Shown here piece by piece: positions 50,055-58,775 of a stretch of 64,000 bases of DNA; the stretch's first letter is position 1; each line of letters begins with the position of its first letter. Source of the stretch: CAVTWH01 sp963794685 (GTDB taxonomy: Bacteria > Actinomycetota > Actinomycetes > Mycobacteriales > Micromonosporaceae); the NCBI GenBank assembly GCA_963794685.1, contig CAWCFK010000005.1:124001-188000 (forward strand). Direction: 5' to 3'. A model generated the notes under the pieces. The model was not told the DNA's origin. It saw only the letters and a list, made by a program, of their open reading frames with translations, and made no database searches. The position numbers and the translations under genes are program-made.

Positions 50055-50966
50055 ATGTCGACGTCACCCATTGCTGACGACTCCGACCGGTCCTCCGCGC
50101 CCCGCACCGGGGCGCCGCCCGATGTCTGCGACGAAGCGGTGGACCTGGACCTGGCCACCGCCCGCGGTGGCCGACACCGCCGGCCGGGCCGCGCCGGCCT
50201 GCCCTACCTGCTGTGGATTCTCGCCCCGCTCGGGCTGGCGCTGCTGGTCTCGTCGATGAGCTCGCTACCCGGCGCCCGGCCCGCGATGCCCTACGCCGGC
50301 CCGACAGCTGGCACCCCGCCGCTGCCGCTGCCGCTGGTCCCGGCCAGCGACGGCGTCGCCGCACCCTCCGCCGGTCCGGACAGCGGTGGTCCGGGCGACG
50401 CGCCGGGGAGCCCGGCGCCGCCCGCCGGGGAGCCCGGCCCGACCGGGCCGGCCGGGACACCGCCGCCGACCGCCCCGCAGCCGCCGGTCAGCGGCGTCCT
50501 CACGGGCACCAGCGCCAGCTACAGCAGCCCCAGCGCCGGCAACCCCACCGTCGGCAGCCCCACCGCTGGCAGCCCCACCGCTGGCAGCACCGTCAACGTC
50601 TCCGTCGAGGCGGAGTCCGCGGCGCTGGGCAGCGCGCTGGACCGGGCACTGCTGCCCGGTGCCTCGGGCGGAGAGGTCGTCACCGGGCTGGGCAAGAATT
50701 CCCACCGCAGCCTGACGATCAGCGGCATCCGGATCCCGGTGGACGGCTGGTACCGGCTGGACCTGGGCTACGCCGCGCCGGACGCGGTGGGTATCGAGCT
50801 GCGTACCTCGGCCGGTAGCGTCGAAACGACCACGTGCCCGGGCACCGGTGGCGCGCTGCGCTGGTGCGCCGGCATGGTCCGGCTGACCGCCGGCGAGAAC
50901 AGCGTCACCGTCGCCGGCACGGAGAACAACAGCGACGCCGTACTCGACCGGGTGGTCCTGCACTGA
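50055..50966 (+). CDS. Membrane-anchored protein with C-terminal CBM6/35-like beta-sandwich
   Basis: 303 residues. Acidic cytoplasmic N-terminus (~45 residues), an Arg-rich stop and one TM helix (LPYLLWILAPLGLALLVSS, residues ~48-67), then a ~100-residue Pro/Gly/Ser wall-spanning linker containing AGxPTVGSPTAGSP repeats. The C-terminal ~125 residues (VNVSVEAESAALGSALDRAL, HRSLTISGIRIPVDGWYRLD, GENSVTVAGTENNSDAVLDR) resemble CBM6/35 carbohydrate modules, with one Cys pair. It probably displays a sugar-binding domain outside the wall. Function unknown. Confidence 0.75.
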   Translation: MSTSPIADDSDRSSAPRTGAPPDVCDEAVDLDLATARGGRHRRPGRAGLPYLLWILAPLGLALLVSSMSSLPGARPAMPYAGPTAGTPPLPLPLVPASDGVAAPSAGPDSGGPGDAPGSPAPPAGEPGPTGPAGTPPPTAPQPPVSGVLTGTSASYSSPSAGNPTVGSPTAGSPTAGSTVNVSVEAESAALGSALDRALLPGASGGEVVTGLGKNSHRSLTISGIRIPVDGWYRLDLGYAAPDAVGIELRTSAGSVETTTCPGTGGALRWCAGMVRLTAGENSVTVAGTENNSDAVLDRVVLH

Positions 50967-51003
50967 AGCGGCCGGACAACCGTGTCCCTCCGTCGGGCCG
51001 GCG

Positions 51004-51690
51004 CTACCCTCGGACGGCGCGGTCAAACGCGGTGGGATCGGCGCCGGCCGGGTGCGGTACGTCCAGAGCGTGGCCGCCGTGGCGTACCTTCGCGGCCAGG
51101 TAACCGGCGTTGGCGGTGGACAGGTGCACGCCGGTGGGCAGCACGGCGGTCACCGTGATACCGAGCCGGGCCAACTGCTCCGCCTTGTCCGGGTTGTTGG
51201 TCAGCAGCGCCACCCGGCGCTGGCCGAGCGCGTGCAGCATCTGCGCGGCGACGGTGTAGTCGCGCTCGTCCTCGCCCCGGCCCAGGGCCAGGTTGGCCTG
51301 GTAGGTGTCCAGGCCGCGCTCCTGCAGCCGGTAGGCGTCCAGCTTGCGGTACAGGCCGATGCCGCGGCCCTCCTGACGCAGGTAGAGCAGGTAGCCGCCG
51401 ACTGCGCCGATGCGCTCGAACGCCTCCCGCAGCTGCGGTCCGCAGTCGCAGCGCAGGCTGCCGAAGACGTCGCCGGTCAGGCACTCGCTGTGCGGGCGTA
51501 CCAGCGGCGGCGGCCCGTCGGCCGGCGCGCCGGTGCGGAACCTGCCCAGCCCGAGCGCCACGTGCTCGCGGCCGTCGACGAGTCCGTTGAAACTGAGCAT
51601 GCGGACCGTGGCGGCGTACCCGTCGCCGAGGCGTACCGGAATCGTGACCTCGGTACGGATACCCGCCTCAGGTGGGAGTTCAGTGCGCAC
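51004..51690 (-). CDS. ribA: GTP cyclohydrolase II
   Basis: 228 residues without the RibB (DHBP synthase) half. The zinc motif HSECLTGDVFGSLRCDCGPQ near 66 has three Cys; LRQEGRGIGLYRKLDAYRL near 104 holds the catalytic Arg/Tyr; NNPDKAEQLARLGI near 165 follows. It opens GTP to 2,5-diamino-6-ribosylamino-4-pyrimidinone phosphate. The GTG start overlaps the RibD-like gene by 11 bp. With no other rib genes near, it may supply a pathway other than riboflavin. Confidence 0.93.
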   Translation of the reverse strand: MRTELPPEAGIRTEVTIPVRLGDGYAATVRMLSFNGLVDGREHVALGLGRFRTGAPADGPPPLVRPHSECLTGDVFGSLRCDCGPQLREAFERIGAVGGYLLYLRQEGRGIGLYRKLDAYRLQERGLDTYQANLALGRGEDERDYTVAAQMLHALGQRRVALLTNNPDKAEQLARLGITVTAVLPTGVHLSTANAGYLAAKVRHGGHALDVPHPAGADPTAFDRAVRG

Positions 51691-52423
51691 GGAAGCGCTC
51701 CGAGAGGGCGTAGCGCAGCAGTACCACGTCGCCGATCTGGCGCACCTGCGCCAGCCGGGCGCGCCGGTCGGGGTTCCACGGGAACTGCCCGTCCGAGACG
51801 AACCGGTGCGAACGCGAGTCGCCGACGAAGAACGGCGCCACCACCAGCTGCAGTTCGTCGGCCAGGTCGGCGGTGAGGAACTGGGTGTGCACGGTGCCGC
51901 CGCCCTCCACCATGAGCCGCCCGACGCCCCGGTCGAACAGGTCCTCGCTGACCCGGGTCAGGCTCACCGGATCGCCCCCGTCCAGCACGGTGGCCACTGA
52001 CCCGAGCCGTCGACGCGCCTGCCCCAGCTGGCCGGTGGCGCAGTAGACCAGCTTCGCGCCGGTACCGGTGGTGAAGAAGTCGGCACCCGGGTCGAGGTCG
52101 GCCGAGCCGGTGACGGTGACCTTCAGCGGCGACGGCGGCAGCCCCTCGGCCACCCGCCGCTCCCGCCGGGCGGCCGAACGTACCAGCAGGCGTGGGTTGT
52201 CGTTGCGGACCGTGGCCGCGCCGACCAGGATGGCGTCGCAGCCGGCCCGGACGGCGTCGACCCGGTCGAAGTCGGCGTCGTTGGACAGCGCCAGCCGGGG
52301 CCGGGACGCGCTGTCGACGAAGCCGTCCAGCGACATCCCGCAACTGAGCAGGGTGTACGGGCGTCCCAGGCGGCCGGGTGGCGCCGCCACCCGGGACGGC
52401 GCGGTGACGGTGGCGCTGTCCAT
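51680..52423 (-). CDS. RibD C-terminal-type pyrimidine reductase
   Basis: 247 residues. PYTLLSCGMSLDGFVDSASR near 22, DAVRAGCDAILVGAATVRND near 55 and NPRLLVRSAARR, plus LMVEGGGTVHTQFLTADLAD near 168: the reductase half of RibD without the deaminase half. It reduces the ribosyl group of the GTP cyclohydrolase II product (with or without deamination). It is coupled by overlap to that enzyme. Confidence 0.9.
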   Translation of the reverse strand: MDSATVTAPSRVAAPPGRLGRPYTLLSCGMSLDGFVDSASRPRLALSNDADFDRVDAVRAGCDAILVGAATVRNDNPRLLVRSAARRERRVAEGLPPSPLKVTVTGSADLDPGADFFTTGTGAKLVYCATGQLGQARRRLGSVATVLDGGDPVSLTRVSEDLFDRGVGRLMVEGGGTVHTQFLTADLADELQLVVAPFFVGDSRSHRFVSDGQFPWNPDRRARLAQVRQIGDVVLLRYALSERFRAH

Positions 52424-52480
52424 CTGTTCCCCCTCGCGGGCGGCTCCGTCGCCGCCCCCGGAACTACCGCTACCCGGATC

Positions 52481-52551
52481 ACCGCCGGTGAAACCGTCTC
52501 AGTTGGCGACCGCCGGTGAAACCGGCTCGGCCGGCACCGCAGGTGAAACCG
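52481..52551 (-). repeat. Three degenerate copies of a 16-bp direct repeat
   Basis: ACCGCCGGTGAAACCG at 52481-52496 and 52509-52524, and ACCGCAGGTGAAACCG at 52536-52551 (one mismatch), spaced 28 and 27 bp, in the gap between the topoisomerase remnant and the RibD-like gene. They could be operator sites for the RibD/RibA pair or a decayed coding repeat. Confidence 0.7.
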
Positions 52552-52555
52552 GAGG

Positions 52556-53066
52556 TCAGGAGAGCAGCTCGCGGGTCTCCCGTTCGCGGCCCTCGTCGCT
52601 GCGTGCGCGGCCGGGTACCGTCTCGCCGTCCTGGTAGCGCTCCACCACCCGGGGGTCCACATAGGAGGCCCGGGCCACGGTGGGGGTGTTGCCCAGCTCC
52701 GCGGCGACCTCGCGCATCACCTGGGCCACCACCCGACGCTGGGCGGTGCGGCTGGCCGGGCGGTCCAGGTCGGCCAGCGCCTGGGCCGCGTAGACGGTGG
52801 CGTGCCAGGTGCGGAAGTCCTTGGCGGTCGTCGTGGTAACGGTACTGCCGGCGGCCAGCCGCGTCGGTGCCGATCGCCTGGATGTGCCCGGCCGGGTCGG
52901 GGCAGATCCAGACGTCGGTCCAGGCCGGCGGGATGGCCAGTGCCCGGATCCGGTCGACCTCGCCGGCCGGCAGCGGGGCACCGTGCTGATCCAGGTAGCG
53001 GAAGCCGCGCCCGGCGCGGCGGCGCCGGTAGCCGGGTTCGGCGGGGTCACTGCGCCGGGTCCGCAC
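52556..53066 (-). pseudogene. DNA topoisomerase IB with large internal deletion and frameshift
   Basis: The N-terminus (GTG 53066: AGRGFRYLDQHGAPLPAGEV, RIRALAIPPAWTDVWICPDP, AAGRRQYRYH) and C-terminus (AKDFRTWHATVYAAQALADL, SYVDPRVVERYQDGETVPG) of a bacterial topoisomerase IB are joined near 52832. The ~150-residue core between YRYH and AKDF, containing the catalytic Arg/Lys residues, is missing and the halves are in different frames. Intact homologues are about 330 residues. It is either a pseudogene or an assembly deletion. It starts 6 bp after the LLM gene stop. Confidence 0.82.
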
Positions 53067-53072
53067 GGCTGC

Positions 53073-54023
53073 TCAGCGCTCGTCGGCGTCGGGCAGGATC
53101 TCCTTGGCGAACAGGTCGATCAGCTCGCGGTAGTGCGGGCCGACGGCGGAGACGTGCAGGCTGTCGTAGCCGGCCGTGCGGAAGCTGTCCACCAGTTCGC
53201 GGTACGGCTGCGGGTCCGGCCCGCACGGCATCGCCATCTGCTCCCTGGGCACCAGGGAGCTGGCCTGTTCGAAGTGCTCCGGCGTGGGCAGCACCTGGGC
53301 GAGCTCGCCGGGCAGGCCCTCGTTGGCCCACAGCCGGTGGGCGATCTCCAGGCCCTCGTCCCGGGTGGCGCCCCAGCAGCCCTTGGCGCCGCCGACCACC
53401 GGCTTGCCGGCGCCGCCGGAGTCCCGAAACCGGGTCACCGCGTCCGCATCCGGCCGGACGCTGACGAAACCGTCCCCGATGCGGGCGGCCAGCTCGATGG
53501 AGCGCTCGCCGAAGCCGGAGACGTACACCTGCGGCGGGGTCTGCGGGAGGGTGAACAGCTGGGCGTGCTCGACTGTGTAGTGCCGGCCGTGGTGCTCGAC
53601 CACCTCGCCGCGCCACAGCGCCCGCATCACCTCGACGGCTTCTTCGAGCATCTCCAGGCGTATCTGCGCGCTCGGCCAGGGCGCCCCGGTGACGTGTTCG
53701 TTGAGCGCCTCGCCGCTGCCCACGCCGAGCACGAACCGGCCACCGGTGAGCACGGCGCTGGTCGCCGCGGCCTGCGCCACCACGGCCGGATGGGTCCGCA
53801 CGGTGGGGCAGGTCACCGCCGTCATCACCGGCAGTGAGCAGACCTGGCTGAGCGCGCCGATCATCGACCAGACGAACGGCGACTGGCCCTGCTCGTGGTT
53901 CCACGGGTGGTAGTGGTCGGAGATCCACAGCCCGGTGAAGCCGGCCTGCTCGGCCAGCCGGGCCTGTTCGAGGAGGTCCTGCGGGGAGTACTCCTCGCAG
54001 GACAGGAAGTATCCGATGCGCAC
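53073..54023 (-). CDS. LLM class F420-dependent oxidoreductase (TIGR03557-like)
   Basis: 316-residue TIM-barrel protein. MRIGYFLSCEEYSPQDLLEQ, GFTGLWISDHYHPWNHEQGQ near 28 with the DHYHPW signature of the glucose-6-phosphate dehydrogenase-like LLM group, VMTAVTCPTVRTHPAVVAQA near 66, and FVLGVGSGEALNEHVTG near 97. Such proteins use F420 rather than FMN. Substrate unknown. F420 use is the rule in actinomycetes. Confidence 0.9.
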   Translation of the reverse strand: MRIGYFLSCEEYSPQDLLEQARLAEQAGFTGLWISDHYHPWNHEQGQSPFVWSMIGALSQVCSLPVMTAVTCPTVRTHPAVVAQAAATSAVLTGGRFVLGVGSGEALNEHVTGAPWPSAQIRLEMLEEAVEVMRALWRGEVVEHHGRHYTVEHAQLFTLPQTPPQVYVSGFGERSIELAARIGDGFVSVRPDADAVTRFRDSGGAGKPVVGGAKGCWGATRDEGLEIAHRLWANEGLPGELAQVLPTPEHFEQASSLVPREQMAMPCGPDPQPYRELVDSFRTAGYDSLHVSAVGPHYRELIDLFAKEILPDADER

Positions 54024-54039
54024 CGGCTGTCCCTCCCGG

Positions 54040-54588
54040 TCAGGCCTTTTCGATGGCGGCGACGAGTTCCCGGGTGAAGGCCGGCAGGTCGTCCGGCTTG
54101 CGGCTGCTGATCAGCGGGTAGCCGCCGTGGTCCACGACCACCTCTTCGTCCACCCAGTCGGCTCCGGCGTTGCGGTAGTCGGTGCGCAGGCTGGGCCACG
54201 AGGTGAGGCGCCGGCCGGTCAGCACGCCGGCTTCGATGAGTACCCAGCCGCCGTGGCAGATCACAGCCACCGGCTTACCGGCCTCGGCGAAGCCCTTGAC
54301 GAACTCCACGGCGCCGGGCACCGTGCGCAGCTGGTCGCCGTTGGCCACGCCGCCGGGGAGCACCAGCGCCGCGTAGTTGTCGGCGGAGGCGTCGTCCACG
54401 GTCTCGTCGACCGGGTAACTCTGCGCCTTGTCCAGGTGCCGGAACGCCTGTACCTCACCGGGCTGTGGAGCGATCAGCTTCGGGGTGGCGCCGGCCTGCT
54501 GGACCGCCCGCCACGGCTCGGTCAGCTCAGCCTGCTCGATGCCCTCCTGGGAGACCAGGAACGCCACCGTCGTACCTGCTGCGGTCAT
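54040..54588 (-). CDS. DJ-1/PfpI family protein (type 1 glutamine amidotransferase-like)
   Basis: 182 residues. TTVAFLVSQEGIEQAELTEP at the start, ALVLPGGVANGDQLRTVPGA near 74, and the nucleophile elbow PVAVICHGGWVLIEAGVL near 106 with its Cys and adjacent His. PfpI/YhbO-like members act as glyoxalase III, deglycase-like or stress proteases. It is 16 bp upstream of the LLM gene on the same strand. Confidence 0.9.
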   Translation of the reverse strand: MTAAGTTVAFLVSQEGIEQAELTEPWRAVQQAGATPKLIAPQPGEVQAFRHLDKAQSYPVDETVDDASADNYAALVLPGGVANGDQLRTVPGAVEFVKGFAEAGKPVAVICHGGWVLIEAGVLTGRRLTSWPSLRTDYRNAGADWVDEEVVVDHGGYPLISSRKPDDLPAFTRELVAAIEKA

Positions 54589-54643
54589 GGTGGTACACCT
54601 CCGTTCACTGCCTACGCTGCCGGTCTACCCCGGATGCGGCGGC

Positions 54644-55737
54644 CTAATCGTCGCGGTAGCGCTGCGCCCGGTCGGCGAGCGTGATGCCGTGCCCGGGGCG
54701 CTCCCGCTGCGGTCGCAGCGCTCCCTGCGCGGCGGCCGGTACCCCGTCGAAAAGCAGCCCGTCGACCCGCACGTGGTCGGCGAAGTACTCGACGTGCCGC
54801 AGGTTCGGTACCGCCGCGCAGACCGGCGCGTGCAGGGCCGGGGCGCAGTGCGCCGACACCGGCAACCGGTGCGCGTCGGCCACCGCGGCGGCGGCCAGGA
54901 AGCCGGTGTACCCGCCGGCCCGGGTGGCGTCGACCTGCACGCAGTCCACCGCGCCGGCGGCGCACAGGCGCTGGAAGTAGGCCGGCTCGGTGCCGTACTC
55001 GCCGGCCGCGATCTCGCAGCGGGTCGCCTGGCGCAGCAGGGCCAGGCCGGCCAGGTCGTCGGAGGAGACCGGCTCCTCGAACCAGCCCACGCCCAGCCGG
55101 GTGGCCGCGTCGGCCACCCGGAGCGCCTGCTTGGTGGCGTACCCCCCGTTGGCGTCGACCATGAGGGTGGCGTCGGGCCGACCGCGTCCCGGGCTACCTC
55201 GATGCGGTGCAGGTCGCGGGCTTCCCGGGTCCCCCAGGATTCGCCGATCTTGATTTTGACGGCGGTCACGCCCGCGTCGCGGACCCAGCCGGACAGCTGC
55301 GCGGTCAGCTGCTCGTCGGACAAGGTGGTGAAGCCGCCGCTGCCGTAGACCGGCACCTCGGTGTGGCAGCGGCCGAACAGGTCGGCCAGCGGCGCGCCGA
55401 GCAGCTGGGCCTTGAGGTCCCAGAGCGCCACGTCCAGCGCCGAGATGGCCAGCGTCACCAGGCCGGGCACGACCGCGTTGCGGGCCGCCCGGCGCATCGC
55501 GGTGACGCACGCGCCGGTGGCCAGGGGGTCCTGTCCGCGGACCGCGTCGGCGAGCGGGCCGGCGATGATGGCGGCGATCGGCGCCGGCCCGTAGGTCCAG
55601 CCGGTGCCGGTGTGCCCGCCGGCCCGCGCGTGCACGACGCACACGGTGGTGGACGACCAGGCCAGGGTGCCGTCCGCCGCCGGCCGCTCGGTGGGCACCG
55701 TGTAGCTGGCCGCCCGGATCTCGTCCACTGTGCTCAC
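54644..55737 (-). CDS. Enolase superfamily (mandelate racemase/muconate lactonising type) sugar-acid enzyme, one apparent deletion
   Basis: The GTG overlaps the upstream stop (GTGA). N-terminal cap, then the catalytic Lys in AVKIKIGESWG near 155; metal ligands LMVDANGGYATKQALRVA and GWFEEPVSSDDLAGL, then EIAAGEYGTEPAYFQ and SAHCAPALHAPV with a His base. A base is missing near 55181 between VGP and DATLMV; corrected length is about 364. The family takes a proton from an acid sugar or lactone; a dehydratase or epimerase is likely. It is the third gene of a coupled trio with the FAD/Fe-S and TPP enzymes. Confidence 0.85.
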
Positions 55738-58700
55738 CGGCTCTGCACCACGGCCCGGGCCACCAGCTCCGCCAGGTGTACCGGCCGGGCGGCCGGCTCC
55801 TGGTCGGCGAGCTGGGTACGGCAGGAGAACCCGTCGGCGAGCACCAGCGTGCCCTCGTCCCGGGCGCGCACCCGGGGCAGCAGTACCCGCTCCGCGCAGG
55901 CCAGCGAGACGTCCCGGTGCTCCGGGGTCATCCCGAAGTCGCCGGCCAGCCCGCAGCAGCCGGAGTCGAGCACCTCGGCGTCCAGGCCGATCCGGGCCAT
56001 CAGCTCCCGGTCGGCCGCGTCGCCGAGGACGGCGTGCTGGTGGCAGTGGGTCTGCACGAGCGCCTTGACCGGCGGCCCGGACAGCCGGGGCGCGAAGTCG
56101 GGCGTCTGGTTGAGCAGTTCGGCGAAGGTCTTCGTCTGCTCCCGCAGCCGGTGCACGTCGCGGCGCAGCTGGGCGTCGACCGCCGGTCCGCCGCCGGGTC
56201 GACCCACGGCGCTGGACGGGTCGACCGGGTCGGCGGCGAGCAGATCGGCGGCGTCGGCGCGCAGCACCGAGGTGCAGCTGGGCTCCAGCCCGACCACCGG
56301 CAACCCGGCCCGCAGCAGCGGGGCGAGCGTCCGCAGGCTGCGCGTCAGTACCCGCCGGGCGATGCCGAGCTGGCCGGTGGAGATCCAGGTCAGCCCGCAG
56401 CACACCGGCCGGTCGGGGATGCACCACCCGGTAGCCGGCGGCCTCCAGCGCGGTGACCGCCGCCGCGCGCGACGCGCGGCGTGAAGGCGTTGGTGAAGGT
56501 GTCCGGCCAGAGCACCACGCCGGCCGCGCTCCCGCTGCCGCGCGCGGTCCGCGACGCCGGTACGGCGTCGGTGAACCGGCGCGGCGCGAAGCGCGGGCAC
56601 GTCGCGCTGCGGGTCGACGCCGGCCAGGCGCTTGGCCAGCCGGCCGAGGCCGGGGGCGTGGGTGAGGGCGTTGGCCGCCCAGGGGGCCGGGGCGGCCAGC
56701 CGGGCGGCCAGCGGCAGCCAGCCCAGCGAGTAGTGCGACGCGGGGGCGCAGCCGACCGCGGTAGTGGTGGGCCAGGAACTCGGCCTTGTAGGTGGCCATG
56801 TCCACGCTGACCGGGCAGTCGCTCTTGCAGCCCTTGCAGGCCAGGCACAGGTCCAGCGCGTCGTGCACCTCGGTGCTGCGCCAGCCGTCGGTGATGGTCT
56901 CGCCGCGGGCCATCTCGAACAGCAGCCGCATCCGGCCCCGGGTGGAGTGCTCCTCCTCGCGGGTGACCAGGTAGCTGGGGCACATCACGCCGGCGTCGGT
57001 CTGCCGGCGGCGGCAGGCGCCCACCCCGAAGCAGCGGGTGGGTACGCCGGCGAAGCCGCCGTCGCGCGGGGTAGCTGAAGTGCGGTGGGGCCGGCCGGCG
57101 GCCGGTACCCGGCGCCCAGGCGCAGCTCGCCGTCGAGCGGGTTGGCGCGGACCACCTTGCCGGGGTTCATCCGGCCGTCCGGGTCGAAGATCGCCTTGAA
57201 CTCGTCGAACGCGCGGACCAGCTCGTCGCCGTACATGACGTGCCAGCAGTTCGCCGCGGGCCTGCCCGTCGCCGTGCTCGCCGGAGAGCGACCCGCCGAA
57301 GTGCGTGACCAGCTGCGGCGGCGCCGGGTGACGAAGTGCCGGAAGTCGGCGATGCCCTCCGCGGTGGACAGGTCGAACGGGATGCGAGTTGTGCACGCAG
57401 CCGTGGCCGAGGTGGCCGTAGAGCGAGGTGGCCTCCGTAGCCGAACTCGTCCAGCAGCTCGCCGGAGGCCGGCGCAGGTAGTCGCCGACCTGCTCGGGTG
57501 GCGACCGCCGAGTCCTCCCAGCCGGGCCAGGCGTCGGGCAAGCCCGGGACTCGCGAGGTGGCGCCCAGCGCCGCCTCCCGCACCGGAATCCAGCTCCGCC
57601 TGGTGTTCGGGTCGGTGAGGATCCGCGATGTGCCGGACCGGTGCCGGCCTTCTCCAGGGCACCGGCCAGGTCGTGGGCCCGGGCTTGCGCCTCGCTCGGC
57701 GGTGTCGCCGGCCGAATTTGGTCATCAGCCAGGCGCCGACCTCGGGCAGGTCGTGGATGAGCGTCGGTGTTCATCCGCCGGTCCAGCTCGTAGCGCAGCA
57801 GCTTGTGGTCGAGCCCTTCGAGGATGATCGGGCTGGTGCTCGTTGGCCACCGGGACCTGGTCAGCGGCGGCTGGCGATGTCGTCGTAGCCGACCAGCAGC
57901 AGGGCCAGGTGCTGCGGTTCGGGCAGCAGCTCCAGTTCGGCGCGCAGGATGGTCACGCAGGTCGACTCGGAGCCGACCAGCGCGCGGGCGACGTTGAAGC
58001 CGTTCTCCGGCAACAGGTCCGGCAGGTTGTAGCCGGAGATCCGGCGCGGGATGTCGCGGGTAGCGCTGGCGGATCGGCGTCGGCGTAGCGGTCCCGGAGC
58101 TCGCGCAGCGCGCCGGTAGATGGCGGCGCGCGCGGTCGTCGTGCGTCGACCAGGCGCTGGTACTCGGCGTCGTCGGTGCGGGCCGACCCACATCCGTACC
58201 CCGTCGTAGGTGAGCACCTCCAGGCGGCGCACGTTCGCGGCGGTGGTGCCGCTCCACTGGGCGGTGGAACCGCAGGAGTTGTTGCCCAGCATGCCGCCGA
58301 TGGTGCAGTGGTCGTGGGTGGCCGGCTTCGGCCCGAAGACCAGGCCGCCGTCGCCTCGGGTCGCGCTTGTTCAGCTCGTCCAGCACGAGCCGGGCTGCAC
58401 CACCGCCATCCGGCCGCTCGGCGTCGACCGACTCGACGGCGTTGCAGTACTTCGCCAGGTCCAGCATGACGGCGGCGTTGGTGCACTGGCCGCCGAGGCT
58501 GGTGCCGCCGCCCCGGGAGAACACCGGCGCGTCGAACTGCGCGGCACACCGCCACCGCGGCGACCACGTCGTCGAGGTCGCGCGGGATCACCACGCCGAT
58601 CGGCACCTGCCGGTAGTTGGAGGCGTCGGTGGAGTAGGCGGCCCGGGTACCCAGGTCGAAGCGGACCTCGCCCGCGCACCGCCCGGCGCAGCGCCGCGGC

Positions 58701-58775
58701 CAGCCCGCCGGCGCTGGGGGTTGTCCCGCGACGCCGGCCGGACCACCGGCATGGGCAGCGGCGACCGCCACCCAT
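55734..58775 (-). CDS. FAD-linked oxidase fused to Fe-S/CCG domain (D-2-hydroxyacid dehydrogenase type), many frameshifts
   Basis: About 1,000 residues after correction, matching YdiJ/Dld2-like fusions. FAD_binding_4 half: STDASNYRQVPIGVVIPRDL, VFSRGGGTSLGGQCTNAAVM; FAD_oxidase_C half; 4Fe-4S ferredoxin motifs RCFGVGACR with LCLACKGCKSDCPVSVDMAT; C-terminal CCG (heterodisulfide-reductase-like) repeats, e.g. VLDSGCCGLAGDFGMTPEH. The enzyme oxidises a D-2-hydroxy acid and passes electrons via Fe-S to the quinone pool. The start overlaps the TPP enzyme stop (TGATG). At least ten frame changes occur between 56.4 and 58.7 kb; only the last ~700 bp are clean. Confidence 0.8.

Noticed and set aside
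55734..58775. A true pseudogene for the FAD/Fe-S oxidase
   Set aside because: Every cofactor motif is intact in one frame or another, and the adjoining TPP gene shows the same type of single-base breaks; error in the consensus explains both.
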